Below are positions 1-10,760 of a stretch of 64,000 nucleotides of DNA, piece after piece. This DNA comes from Telopea speciosissima (taxonomy: Eukaryota; Streptophyta; Magnoliopsida; Proteales; Proteaceae). Position numbers and translations under genes: made by a program. Location of the stretch: the NCBI RefSeq assembly GCF_018873765.1, contig NC_057926.1, positions 48,847,043 to 48,911,042 of the forward strand, in the 5' to 3' direction. Within the stretch, counting starts at the first letter, position 1. Every line of letters begins with the position of its first letter. Below the pieces are notes generated by a model that saw only the letters and a list, made by a program, of their open reading frames with translations, was not told the origin of the DNA and searched no databases.

Positions 1-26
1 TTCCTCTTTTTCACTCTTTTACGCCA

Positions 27-308
27 CACATGAACAAAAACAATGACCATGACAACAACAACAACAACAAAATGTTCACTTCTATTTCCTCAATTGAAGT
101 CAGGGAAAAGGGACAGGTGAAGGTTAGGGGTGGAAGGAGTGGGTTGGGGTTGATTGCCGCTTTTGTTGTAGCTTTCTCCTTTGTCTAGGTTTCTCTCCCT
201 CTTATGTCCAACACATGAACAAAAAAAATATGTTGAGAGTGGGATTTGAACAACAACAAAATGTTTATTTCTATCTCCTCAAGGAAAAGGGAGAGGTGAA
301 GGTGGAAG
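27..308. repeat. Imperfect tandem repeat with truncated tRNA 3' end
   Basis: Three related blocks occur in a row: about 27-141, about 211-308, and one starting at 309 that runs into the tRNA-Leu gene. Each begins with a CATGAACAAAAA-like string, and the first two continue into AACAACAACAAAATGTT, a 'tctatttcctcaa' stretch and a GGAAAAGGGA(C/G)AGGTGAAGG string. The middle block carries, at 231-251, a 21-bp copy of the 3' end of the tRNA-Leu (T-arm side), after which it switches to the AACAACAAC string. I read this as local duplication whose breakpoint fell inside the tRNA gene, leaving a non-functional stub. Confidence 0.6.
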
Positions 309-330
309 ACATGAACAAAAACAATGACAA

Positions 331-348
331 TAAAAAAACTAAAAACTA
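331..348 (-). terminator. Pol III terminator of tRNA-Leu
   Basis: Immediately downstream of the tRNA on the minus strand there is a run of five T residues and then a run of seven (A runs on the plus strand at about 341-345 and 332-338). T4 or longer is the standard RNA polymerase III stop signal, so transcription should end within about 20 bases of the mature 3' end. Confidence 0.6.
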
Positions 349-356
349 TGTTGAGA

Positions 357-389
<33 letters not shown>

Positions 390-429
390 ACCTTAATCTG
401 GCGCCTTAGACCAACTCGGCCATCTCAAC
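349..429 (-). tRNA. tRNA-Leu (anticodon AAG)
   Basis: The minus strand folds into a complete class II tRNA. The acceptor stem is GTTGAGA paired with TCTCAAC, followed by discriminator A at 349. The D-arm lies in GCCGAGTTGG...AAGGC (box A) and the anticodon stem is CCAGA/TCTGG around loop TTAAGGT, giving anticodon AAG, which reads CUU leucine codons. A long variable arm is present, as expected for tRNA-Leu, and the T-arm is GTGGG-TTCAAAT-CCCAC (box B). There is no intron. An AT-rich TATA-like stretch lies just upstream (about 445-458 on the plus strand) and T-runs follow the 3' end. All stems are intact, so the gene is probably active. Confidence 0.95.
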
Positions 430-559
430 GTGTGTCAAAGGGTTATATTTTTATTTTTAGTACTAAAGATATAATGAAGCAATACCGGTCCCACACCGAC
501 AAGAACGAGCGAACATTCTCACCAGTCACCATCTCAAGGATCGCGCCTTAATAAATACC

Positions 560-663
560 GGCACTGGCGAAGACATCGAAGATCTTAGAGATCTCGCAAC
601 GTCCCAACCGACCAAATTTGCCGGAGAAACTGTCCAGCGAAGGAGTTCTCTCTACTCGGACAG
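560..663 (+). other. Probable 5' UTR exon of SEC61B
   Basis: Unlike its AT-rich surroundings this stretch is GC-richer and ends in CGGACAG followed by GTACTTTC, a good splice donor at 664. The acceptor just before the SEC61B start codon (TTTCCTCCCTAAACCAG, ending at 6142) has no nearby transcription start, so it needs an upstream non-coding exon, and this is the best donor candidate. The exon start is not defined; an AATAAATA stretch near 550 could be a TATA-like element. The assignment is inferred from splice signals and from the frequent leader introns of plant housekeeping genes. A cDNA would settle it. Confidence 0.5.
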
Positions 664-1989
664 GTACTTTCTGACCTCCCATTGGTTTTTTTTTTTAAAT
701 TTGTGTTTGTTGGAAATGTTTATTGCTGGAAAATTCAGAGATTAGTTTTAATGTAGATGAATTCATTGGTTTCTTCAATGAGGGCCCTCCGGATCTGGAG
801 TGAGTAAACCGAATTCCTTGAGACAGATGAGGGATTTTATAGATTTTCATGAAGATTGCTTGAATCTGGAAGTTTGTCTCGGTATTGGTGGTTTTGTTTG
901 GATGGATGGATTGGTCTGCATGTTAGGATAGATTTATTAGTTCTTCTTTTGATGATTTTCTTTGGTAGATATCAAGTAGTTCCCCCTTCCACCCCCATTT
1001 TGTTATAGGAGCTCTGGTGGCAGTTTGAAGAACTTTTGTTTCTGTTTCATATTTATAAATGGAATATTTCGGATGGGCTTCTGTTTTTTTTTTCCTTTCT
1101 TATGTATCAGTGCAGTTTGTGCCGTTTTAGAGATATTCTGAGCTTATGGTCTTAATTTTGTCTATGGTGATTCAAAGTGTTTAGCGTTGGTGCTTCTGAC
1201 CCCCTCCCCCCCTCAAGTTAGGGTCACTTGCTTCCATGGATTTCTGGGTTCTCAAGTTTAATGTGCTTTAACATTCAGAATTTTAACAAATTTGATGGAA
1301 ATTATAGGCGTTCCATTGCAACTTTCTTCGCCTAAATCTAACTTTTCTTTTGGTTTGGTTTTGTCCTCATTTATGGGTTTTCTTTTCTCCCTGACTGTTC
1401 ATTGTTTGATCTTTTTGTTATTTCTGGAAGTTTCTTCCGGTCTTACTTGAATGCCTTGCTGCTGTTCATGTAAATGTATTAAACATGCATCCCATTTGAT
1501 TTCCTGCGGTGAATAATATTTTACAATTTGGAGATTGGGCTTCCTAGCATACATGTGTTATCTAGGAATTTGGAGCTAGGTTCACCAATCTTAAGACTTT
1601 TGATAGTTGATGGCTCCAACCAAGGGGATAGGTCAAGAGTAGATCTCTCTAACATCCAATTCCAAGATTCCTAGAGCTCACTTGAATCATTTATTCTCTA
1701 GCTTGCTGTACCGTTATTTTTCATAGAGAAACTGGGAGGAAACATTGATTAATAAATTGAAGATTATCAGAAATACAAAAGGTCTTTCAATGAAATATTG
1801 GAACAAATGTAAAGATTTGTGTTCAATCAGTACCCATGAATGCCCATCCATCCATGGTCCTTCCAAAATCTTCAATAATTGTGTTCCTCAATCTTGCTCC
1901 TAATTTTTGTGTACTATGGATAGCCAAAACTAAAAATGCTGATGACTCATGAGTCATGCCAATTGAGAGCTTCTTTGTTATATACAACA

Positions 1990-2445
1990 AAATGGAGCCG
2001 TGCTTCCAATCAACTCTATCAGCTCTATTCGAAGTCATACAAGATACATGGACTAAGCTATGCATGTCTTTCTTCACCACTTCTTCTAGGTTTATTTTAC
2101 GCCTGCCCCAGTTCCTTCAATTTGAATCAAATGACTCCTCTGTACTGGAGCATCCCAAGGCCTCCATTGAACATGGCCATGCCATCTCAAACGACTCTCT
2201 CATAGCTTATCATGAATCAGAGGTAATCCAACTCAGCTCTAATATGGTCATTCTTTACTTTATCTATTCTTCCTAGTTTTGCCACACATCCATTTCAACA
2301 TCCCCATCTCTGCTACACTTAGTTTATCTATATGACGCTTCTTAATTGGCCAACATTCCGCACCATACATCATAGGCGGTCGTATGACAGTCCTATAAAA
2401 TTTTCCTTCAAGCTTTAAAGGAATACGCCGATCACACAGCACCTT
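1990..2445 (-). mobile_element. RTE-type LINE fragment (RT C-terminal region)
   Basis: Minus-strand reading frames show the C-terminal part of a plant non-LTR reverse transcriptase. At 2442-2263 lies a segment with KFYRTVIRPPMMYGAECW and an MGMLKWMCGKTRKNR-like motif, typical of the region after the RT domain. Downstream, in shifted frames, come a GHVQ-like segment and the VKKDM...DRVDWK segment (2080-1991) that precedes the element's end. Stops and frame changes break it up. No upstream catalytic domain is present, so this is a 5'-truncated dead copy. A relative lies at 49650-49998. Confidence 0.7.
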
Positions 2446-2879
2446 TCCACTTCATCCATCCTAATAATTTTTTGGGGCCAGGATTGTGGAAATCAGATTT
2501 CAAGATGATTCAATCTTGATTTTCCATGTGAGCAGCTAACAAAATGAAGTCATGTGCTCATAGTACAATGGAAAATAACAATGAATCATAGAAATAAATG
2601 CTCTCATTGTTGTTGTTGTTGCTATTGTCATTTTTTGTTGTTTTCATATAAATTGTAATTGCCCATGGCTTTTGTACCTCATTTATCTTATGTGATGTTT
2701 TAAGGCAGTTTTCCTCTTACAAAACTGTTTATATGAGGGAATTTTTCTGTGCATCGATGATAAGAACTTGATGCAGGAGAATCATTGAGTGGAAATTTGT
2801 TTTGAATTGGATTATATTTGTGTTGGGTCTTTGGTCCAATGTGTTTATTGCAGGGGCCTACTTTAATGAGTCTATGATA

Positions 2880-3200
2880 GGTTAGGAATACGTGTTTCAC
2901 ATTATTTGTTAGTTTAAGTTGGAGCCGTATTTAGGATAGGAGTTGGTTTAAGTCTTTTATTAGTTAATTTAGTAGTCAGTTTGATTACTAGTTGGTTTAG
3001 CCTATTTCTAGTCATGTTTGGATTGGGTTTTTTGAGTTCTATACATATCCATGTAGCCAGCCATTCAGCCATATGATTTGAGTATAATAGAAATTTCAGT
3101 TTACTGCAAACTTGCTTCTGTGGATTCAAAGCATACAGTGTGGGTGGATTCTCAAGGGGTTTTTGTTGAATACCAATATCTCAGCAGGTGATTCGTGCAC
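2880..3200 (+). mobile_element. Probable degenerate LTR fragment
   Basis: The stretch has the texture of a plant Copia-type LTR: repeated TTAGTTTAGT-like strings, then a short-leader-like 'gagttctatacatatccatg' segment, an 'agtataatagaaatttcag' stretch and a CT-rich end near 3200. I cannot place LTR ends, a primer-binding site or a target duplication, so the class is uncertain. Confidence 0.3.
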
Positions 3201-3798
3201 CCTCTCTCTTCTCTTCTTTTCATTTTTTTCTTCAAGTTCTAGCAGTCATATATGTGGTTTCAATGCCAGATTTCAACTTCAACTGTAGTACATCACCAGG
3301 TCAGATTTGAGCTTTACTTTTCCAATTCGTTTCTACAAGTCAGATTCTATTCCTCTACAATTTTTCTATTTCTAACAATCTGATCTGCTATTCCCTTTCA
3401 ATCTGAATTGCAGAGCTCTTTATTCATTCAATTGAAACCTGTTATTTCAATGTAGAGCTGTTATTTGTTACCATAACCTGGACTTCTGGAGAATAAGAAA
3501 GGATACTCTGTGGATTCATAGTTTGAATAGATTCCTTATTTGGATTAGGGATTCACAATACTAGTAGGACTAGGATTCCCTACGACTAATCTTAATTGGA
3601 ATAGGAGTCCTTTGACAAGGATTCATTCACTTGAGTCCTATTTACATTGGGATTATTTCTAACACTTCCCTCGCCATTAGAACTTCTCTTTAATTTTAAG
3701 AAGGCAGTGAATTATTGTCTCTCAGTCCTTATTCATATATATATATTTTTTAGGTTCTATTATTCTGTAATTTAAATCTAACCAGGATTAACCTAAAA

Positions 3799-4219
3799 AG
3801 CTGATGAAACCTGATCCAGATGTGGCTTAAAGGTTTAAACAACATGTCCATGTTAATTCATCAATTTGTTTAGGTTATGAGTTGAGTTGAGACCCTTAGT
3901 TGGACTTGGTTTGGCCCCTACCTTGAGCCTAGCCATTGTGTTGCACCCCTCTGTCCGATGAGCTTGTCCATTTAAAAGAGGAGATCTATTATTGTCCTCT
4001 GACTTCTAGCTGATGAAACCTGATCCAGTTGTGGCTTAAAAGTTTAAACAACATGTCCATGTTAATTCATCAATTTGTTTAGGTTATGAGTTGAGTTGAG
4101 ACCCTTAGTTGGACTTGGTTTGGCCCCTACCTTGAGCCTAGCCATTGTGTTGCACCCCTCTGTCCGATGAGCTTGTTCATTTAAAAGAGGAGATCTATTA
4201 TTGTCCTCTGACTTCTAGC
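3799..4219. repeat. 209-bp direct tandem duplication
   Basis: Two adjacent copies start at 3799 and 4008 with a constant offset of 209 bases. By eye they differ at about three positions (for example CCAGATGTGG versus CCAGTTGTGG, and CTTGTCCATT versus CTTGTTCATT). The near identity points to a recent unequal-exchange or replication event inside the leader intron. No protein-coding meaning is apparent. Confidence 0.9.
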
Positions 4220-4559
4220 TATGTGCTGTGCGGCTCCCACAAAGTGAATGAAGGGAAGCTCGAAGCTTTCCAAACCGATTACTGTGGCTGCTTATGTAAT
4301 GGCGGTGGAGTTGGTGGTAGGTGGGCTTGCGGAATCAGAAAGAAGTGAGTCATGTAGTGCACATGAAAGAATGGTTCTGATCTCGCTTGCTTTTATCTGC
4401 TTTCCTTGCGTTATTGTCTCACTTCACTTGTATGTCTTATGGCTTTTATCTCCACCCACAGTGTGCTTTAGTGCTTTTGAGCTTTTAGTCGGAACAATTG
4501 ACTCCTAGAACTAACAAATTGAGTAGCGATCAATTTCTTCATTTCAACATGTCACAAAA

Positions 4560-4965
4560 TAACAATCAAGTTCAAGGTGCTTGGTCCTCTAATGGAAGAC
4601 AGGATTGCTGGCGATATAAATAGTTGCCTGCTTATCACAAAACATATCAATGGGCCTGGTAATAGGGAAACCAAGCTCCTGAAGAAGAGACTTCAACCAC
4701 ATCAACTCAGCTCTGTAGTATGACACTATGGCTGTATGAGCTATAACTCTATTCTTAGCTTCAACACTAGGCCTCTCCACTGTGGTTTGTTTCTTATTCC
4801 TCCAAGTGACAAGATTCCCCCAACAAATGTACAGTAGCTAGTATTAGGCCTCCTATCACTTTCAGCCCCAGCCTAGGCAGCATCAGAACATCCAACAAGA
4901 TCAATATGCTTATTTGGTCTGTATATAAGATCCTTTGCTGGAGCACCCTTAAGAATCCATTGTGT
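4560..4965 (-). pseudogene. Ty1/Copia pol fragment (RT end / RNase H)
   Basis: On the minus strand the conceptual translation first resembles the end of the Copia RT region, with AKGLIYRPNKHIDLVGCSDA-like sequence at about 4940-4870. It continues into the RNase H region with a TVERPSVEAKNR-like string, in place of the usual TVA-R-S-S-T-EAEYRA, and then MWLKSLLQELGF and FCDKQATIYIASNPVFH at 4780-4589. The catalytic-region order is right for Copia, but stops interrupt the 5' part and both sides end abruptly. A dead internal fragment without recognisable LTRs. Confidence 0.8.
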
Positions 4966-6152
4966 TTCGTATTTCTAATAAGATTATTCCGATCAATGTC
5001 TAAACTACTCTGAACAAGTAAACAAAAAGTTCAAAATGTACAACTTATTGGGTTTTGTTGTGTCCTTTTGTATCCTTTCAGATTTATACACTATAGAATT
5101 CCATCTAACTTGAACAACATCAAAACTTGGGCATGACAAGCAAAAGATTGAGATAGATCTGAACATCACAAGCACCTTTAAAAAACTAACGTTGGTCATG
5201 TTAATCTTGCTAGAAATCAAGTTTTACAATCCAAACTTTGATTCATCTGACTATTTGAAGGAACCAAATGTTAAGGTCTGTTAAGGAAAGCCAAATTAAC
5301 ATAGTCTGGATGTGGACACTGATATATAAACAAGTGTTTTGGGGCTTTCTGTTTTAGAATCTAGTTCTAATGGGCCATGCCCCTGCTTAACATCGACTTG
5401 ATTTATCATAACTGTTTCTTATTGAGGAATATAGGTACAATTGGGGTATCCTCTTCTATAATTTAGGATTTCATAACCAAGATAACTTCTTTGGCAACTG
5501 TCACATGAATTAAGCAGCTTTGGTAGTTTTTAAGTTCTTGGACTCTGTTGATAATTGATGTGGTGCAGTTGTGAGTAGTTACATTTTGAGCTGATTATTT
5601 TTAAATGGACATTCGTTGTAACAAAGTCTTTTTGCTTGGATGGTCAGCATTACACACGCACAAAAAAATTTCAGGTAGGACTGCAAAAGATCTGTTGGTC
5701 ATCCAAAGTGACACATTAGGAATACCTATCATCTTACGGCAATTTAGATTTGTCTTTCAAATTTTCTTTCTAGTATTTGAATGTTGAAACGTATCTTCCA
5801 CACGGGTGTTTCTGATTTAAATCTATTACCTTTTACTTTGGTTTGACGTGACAATGCCTTATGCCATCCTGATATCGTCCCACTGCACAAATTTCACAGT
5901 TGTGAATCCAACGACCAATTTAACACTGAAACAAAATAACATGTTTGCTCTTACCCTCAAATAGCTGGATTCAACCTTTCCCAGTCATGAATAGAAAATA
6001 CTTCTAATTCTCAGTAATTGAAGCTTCTTGCATCTCAACATCAAATTATAATTACTGGGGAATTTGTTTTCTAACATTCCATGAGACTCAAATTTAAATT
6101 TCTGACCTTTTGTTTCTTTTGTTTGTTTCCTCCCTAAACCAGGTCCATAGAA

Positions 6153-6410
6153 ATGGTTGCAAATGGTGCAAATCCCCCAAGAGGCAGTGCAGCAGCCACT
6201 GCCAGCATGCGAAGGCGGAGGACTACCAGTGGTGGCAGTGCAGCAGGGGCAAGTGGAACGATGCTCCAGTTCTACACAGATGATGCCCCAGGGCTCAGGA
6301 TTTCACCAAATGTTGTGCTTGTAATGAGCATTGGATTCATAGCCTTTGTTTCCATCCTTCATGTCGTAGGCAAGTTATTCCTGGTGTCAAGAGAGGCTGG
6401 GAGGTCCTAA
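6153..6410 (+). CDS. SEC61B: Protein transport protein Sec61 subunit beta
   Basis: An 85-residue single-exon coding region. Sec61beta is the small tail-anchored subunit of the ER Sec61 translocon, associating with the Sec61alpha/gamma channel through which secretory and membrane proteins pass. The N-terminal ~40 residues are low-complexity and basic, with a [18 protein letters not shown] segment close to other plant Sec61beta proteins. The family signature follows ([20 protein letters not shown], about residues 38-57), then one C-terminal transmembrane helix of about residues 52-74 and a short lumenal tail. Length matches the family. The ATG lies 10 bases after a strong splice acceptor (AAACCAG at 6136-6142), so the leader is spliced. 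No alternative upstream start was seen. Complete and probably functional. Confidence 0.95.
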   Translation: MVANGANPPRGSAAATASMRRRRTTSGGSAAGASGTMLQFYTDDAPGLRISPNVVLVMSIGFIAFVSILHVVGKLFLVSREAGRS

Positions 6411-7944
6411 TAATAACAAATCACTAGTATGTTAACTTACAAGTTGTAGGTTGAAAAATTTTCAAGTTCAAATAGACTATGTTTTGTTTGAGTTCTGCAA
6501 CTTTTTTTGCATGATTGATGCAGGAGCTTGAATCTTTTACAGTCTTATTTCTGTTTGCAAGCATAGTGAGTAATATTGGTTCTCTTTTCACTACGGCTCT
6601 TTCTGGTTTCTAGTAAACTGAAGGGAAGGTAAGTGAAGTGAAACTGGTTTTAAAATGAAAGAGGAAATTTTTGTAATCATTATCTAACATGATTGTGTAA
6701 CCTACTTCAATTTCTTATCATATGTCGTAATTTTACTTTTTAAACAATGTAAAGTAAAATTTAATAACTAAATTTAGAATGATTTGGAGTTTGTGGCACA
6801 TTCATGTTATATAATGGTTACAGATTTTTTTCCCCTTTATTTTTGAGGTTTGATTTAATCTCACTTCCCTTCCTTTTATTTCCCTTGCAACCACTTTGGA
6901 GCGTTCAAGGCAGGTTTTTCCTTTGTTGCCTTTCTCTGTTACAATCATGTTCTTGAAGTCTAATATTATGTTAAGATAACATGTGTTATTTTGCATGGCA
7001 TCGGAATCATGTCATCGTATCAGCTGATTTCTATTAGGATGGGCGCTCACCTATCTGCTGATACGGATCAATTCGTGATCGTCGAGTTTGATTTTATGTT
7101 GGATCCTGAATTTTAAATTCTTGCATTGCATTAGATTTTAAATTTGAAGTTTGAACTGCTTGGTATTCTTGAGCACTTGAAATTTAAAGTACAGATTATA
7201 GGAGCAGGTAATCCAATTCCTTACGACGGAGAAGTGCAAACATAGGTGAGTGTCATACTTGTCACCCAAATCTTCCATATCCATTGAAGTCATGCTATCT
7301 GAATGCCAAAGTTTAATGCCCATATGCTTCTGCAAAGAGGTTTCTATCATGTTGACTCATATTCATGCAAAACAGCTAATGGGTAAGCCCATGATCGGCA
7401 CAGCTAATAAGCATCAGGTTTGCTCATTGTTGCTGATGAATTAGTTAGTGATTGGGAAATTGATTAGGACATAAGATGGGTTGGATCAGGATTAAATTCA
7501 CAGGTTCAGGATCTATTTTTGAATTCTCTGTACAGATCCTCTACTCTATATCCTCCTAACAGATCCAAATTAAAGATTGGATATGGGTGAACTCTTCTTT
7601 AAGATGAAAGGGTTAATCTATTCAATACGTATCATTGGTATCGATTCGAATAAACACGCTCTGATATGTATTGGTATCGATGGTAAATCAAGATTAACAG
7701 AGCCTTTTGGTTTTTTTATTTGATGACAGCCCATTTAAATATGAATGTGTGTAGACATTTTAAGGGTGCCAGTACGTGTTTACAATGTATCAACATTGAT
7801 TCTGAGCATTCCATATAAAGTAAAAGGTAATAGCAGTTAGAGCTAAAATTCTATGCTGAGAAGATCTATCAATACATTTATGTATGAGAAGAGACTAAAA
7901 AAGATGAAGAAGAGAGGCAACACAAATTCCTTCAGTTCTCATAC
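6411..7944. other. SEC61B 3' flank, no gene seen
   Basis: Includes the SEC61B 3' UTR, whose end I cannot place because no clear AATAAA stands out. A MITE-like copy at about 6600-6905 may overlap the transcript end. The rest is AT-rich sequence with short 'cgatac/gtatcg'-type strings near 7015-7080 and 7625-7690, which recur near 53400-53490 and look like remains of a dispersed repeat. No gene was recognised. Confidence 0.5.
6600..6905. repeat. Copy 2 of a ~300-bp MITE-like repeat
   Basis: Shares strings with the region 19624-19950 in the same order: 'gtaatcattatc', 'aaagtaaaat(a)aaatttaataa', 'aatgatttggag' and a right end with 'cccttgcaac'. The right end reads as the inverse of the left end of the other copy (GTTGCAAG...). 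Because the copy begins about 190 bases after the SEC61B stop it may supply part of the 3' UTR or the polyadenylation region. Family not identified. Confidence 0.5.
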
Positions 7945-8400
7945 TTAAAAGGATCTTGCAAACCACACTAGGTGAACAAATTTACAAGATAAAAAGATAT
8001 GCCAATTAGATTCAATCTCCTCTTGAGCCAATTTATCTTTGGTTGGCAGACCTCCAACCAGAACTAAGTTGGAATCGCGAATATTAGTTCTAGTAAGATA
8101 AGATGCAATTAGTTTAATAGTTAGACACTCACTTCTAGATAAAGGAGTACAAATTCTATCTAGTAACAACACAAGTAGCAGTATTCCATGAACCATTGTG
8201 CATCACAACTATTGTTGTAATAAGGATGAGGTTGTTTTCACCCAAAAAAAAAAAATGATGAGGTTGTATATTTGATGGCATGCCATAGTCATTCAAAGAT
8301 GAGATCCAAGAATCGTTCTAAATAGAGACTTCCTCTATCATTGCCAATCCTCCAATAAGTCATTTTTCTTAAGATTGGAAGAACTTTTTTAGTACTAATC
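7945..8400 (-). mobile_element. L1-type LINE fragment (3' part of ORF2)
   Basis: Minus-strand frames resemble the end of plant L1 ORF2. An MTYWRIGND-like stretch (about 8370-8330) corresponds to the common W-R-I/V-G-N-G segment. After stops, a zinc-binding-like segment (8196-7945) reads LPTKDKLAQ...HIFLSCKFVHLVWF, similar to the zf-RVT region. Several cysteines expected in an intact zf-RVT are missing and frames are broken, so this is a decayed fragment. Confidence 0.5.
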
Positions 8401-8415
8401 CAAACCCATGAGGGG

Positions 8416-8545
8416 AGCATTTACTCAATGAGGCATCCAATGGTTGGGATGTGTCGCATACATCCCTGTACATGCCCAATTAGCCATCAGGATGTGTGCG
8501 GCACATCCCAGCCATTGGATGCCTCATTGGGCATTCCTTCAGAGA
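8416..8545. repeat. Foldback (palindromic) element
   Basis: Two arms of about 45 bases face each other. The left arm contains AATGAGGCATCCAATGGTTG and a GGATGTGTCGCA string (8427-8470). The right arm reads back as AATGAGGCATCCAATGGCTG and GGATGTGCCGCACA (8532-8484). A short loop separates them. The arrangement fits a foldback MITE. No target duplication could be assigned. The CATCCAATGGTTGG string also occurs near 55258. Confidence 0.65.
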
Positions 8546-8724
8546 TGCCCTCCAAGGAGAGGAGCTCAATCCGATGGGATTCCATTCACTGCAAGTGTCG
8601 CATGGGTGGGAGAGGGCATCTTGAGGGTGTTTTGGAAAAATATTAAAACCCTATTAAGTTATGGGTGGAAGAAAACTTTATCCCAACTTTATATTGAGTA
8701 ATTTGACTGGAAAAAAAAGGGAGA

Positions 8725-8860
8725 ATATTTTCTATGCCGCAGCGCAAGCTGTGTCCAGGCACATGGGCAGCCTGTGCAGGGGGGCAGGGTGATCATTGCA
8801 CCCACCCACATGTGCTTGGGCATAAACTACGCTGTAGCACAAAGAACAATGGCCCCCAAA
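8725..8860. repeat. Small MITE with TTCTTTGTG-type ends
   Basis: The left end reads TATTTTCTATGCCGCAGCGC and the right end reads back as CATTGTTCTTTGTGCTACAG, imperfect inverted ends of a type repeated at 18680-18812, 41898-42006 and 54357-54516. The middle carries GGGTGATCATTGCACCC, related to the ATGACC(G/A)CC core seen in the other foldbacks. No coding potential. Confidence 0.5.
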
Positions 8861-10760
8861 AAAATTAGGTGAGTAATTTTGTAAATGGAAATGAGAAACC
8901 CATTTTTATATAATGTTATAATTTTCTCAATATTTTATTAAAGCATGCGGAGGCACATCAACAAGGCGATCATTACCGTCTTCCAAGAGGGGTGGGGCAG
9001 TCATTTCACCCTTTCTGTGTCTGGTACAGGACGCACACTCCCCCACGCAACTTTCTCCCTTTGTTCTGGGCCTCTAGGGTGCCTTCCAATCCAGTTTTGA
9101 GCCGTCGTTGTATGCCCCAGTGGGTCGATGACCTTTGATGGACCTACACTCCTACAGCTGATTTACAGAGCAGTTGCAGATTAGCAGTTACCCCAAGCAG
9201 ATCACGAGACACCTTCGTGCCCAGAAAGCCTTCAACCTCTACCACAAACTTCAACCACTGCGGCGCCATGACTTCACGGACCTTTTGAATAAATATTCAT
9301 CGGCAAAGGATGTTGAGCATCACACCCTATGAACAGTTACAGAATGTATCAGCAGATCGCCCATATTTGACTGCTTGGTCTCTTTCTCTCTTTTACTTGA
9401 AGAATCTTGTAGACTGTAGAGGAAGAAATCTAATTCTAGCCCATTAGAGGTGAGTTCCCAAAACTCTGAAGCTATTCTTTTTGGTTGCTTTGTATAGGTT
9501 TTGCATAATTTCACATGTTAGTGATTCCTTGGAATGTTGTCATTATATGGTTACCCTCTGTTCTAATCTGAATTCTAAAATCTAAACAGAACTAACAGAT
9601 AAACATCTATATTTCAAAAGAAAATTACACATTTACACTCTTCAAAATGGTTTCTCTTCACAAAAGAATTTTGCCCTTCAATTTTAAGGTTAATTGGGAG
9701 TGGAAACCGAGGGATAAGGGGATTCTGGTGTTGAATAATTAGGTTTATGAACAACATATTTGAAATGTGTTTTTTGCTGGAATCTCAATTGGCTAGAATC
9801 AGTGTTTTGTTGAAATGTTATGTAGGTAGTTTGTCTTCTAATCTAAGTTTTGTTTCCTAAACCCTCTATACAAAGCTCTGTATCTCTAAAGATTATCTCA
9901 CATTTCACTCTTCTAAATAGTTGCTCTGAATTTCTGAATCAACCTTTCACGTGGCTAAAAAAACACACAGGGTTTGCCAATCTACTTCCAGGTGAGAGCA
10001 TTTTGGAATCTTTTTAGAATTTAAAAGAAAACAAAAAGTTAATAACCTTCAAAATCGGGCAGGAATTTTCTAGGGTAGGGATTAATATAGCAACCATAGA
10101 TAGTCTAGACTTTTAATTTCTAAAGCTTATAATTCCTGTACCAGCACTGGAAAACTATGCTAAGAAACAGTATGAAGCCTTACACCATAAAACATTAACA
10201 TTCAAACAAGGGAATATAATCCAGAATCTAAAATGACTGAATCCAAGAGTGAACTTGGTCGCCATAATTAAATGGGAATCCTTTCGCGAACCAAGCCATG
10301 GTAGTTGCATAAATTGCTGGAGATGAGAGAATGCTAGAAAGGGTAGTTGGAGACAAGAGAGAGAGAGAAATTGTAAAAATTAGAAAATGGGAGATTCATG
10401 CTAAGTTTAGATATAGGGGGAGATTAGAGCTGGATTTAAACAAAGAGAGAGGAATCGAACGAGAGGAGAGGTCAAAGGAGAAGAAAAGGAGGAGAATAAA
10501 TTCAGTCTTGTTTCATGAGGACATAACTGGGTGTTGTGACAAGCCACATCTTTAACTTCTTTATCCCTATGGATGTCAATTATGTTCCTTATCCTTTGCG
10601 TTTTCCAGTTAATGACTAGGCCATGTTGTTTAACATCTGTATTACTCACTTTTCAGAAAGATGTAGAACTTCACACTTAAATGAATTTAGTTAATCTCAC
10701 TGAAGTATACATCAAAGCGAGTCACCAGAAAAAAATAAAAATAAATAAAGCACAAGCCAT
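8861..10760. other. Intergenic, no gene recognised
   Basis: Between the foldback elements and the 3' end of the LRK10L gene. Positions about 8940-9060 contain more GC-rich foldback-like sequence (CGATCATTACCGTCTTCC and GGGCAGTCATTTCACCC). The stretch at 9100-9320 is GC-richer than its surroundings but is not open in any frame beyond short segments and matches no family I recognise. 9500-10760 is AT-rich and featureless apart from A/G-rich sequence at 10340-10500. The 3' UTR of the kinase gene should lie just below 10761. Confidence 0.4.

Larger units (their letters stand above)
664..6142 (+). other. Inferred SEC61B leader intron filled with repeats
   Basis: About 5.5 kb between the likely 5' UTR exon and the coding exon. 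I found no intact gene in it. It holds an RTE-type LINE fragment (1990-2445, minus), LTR-like sequence (about 2880-3200), a 209-bp tandem duplication (3799-4219) and a degenerate Copia RNase H/RT fragment (4560-4965, minus). The first 1.2 kb and the last 0.8 kb are ordinary AT-rich, T-tract-rich intron-like sequence. Donor GTACTTTC and a strong pyrimidine-tract acceptor bound it. If the upstream exon is wrong, this is simply intergenic sequence with an unknown shorter intron. Confidence 0.45.
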
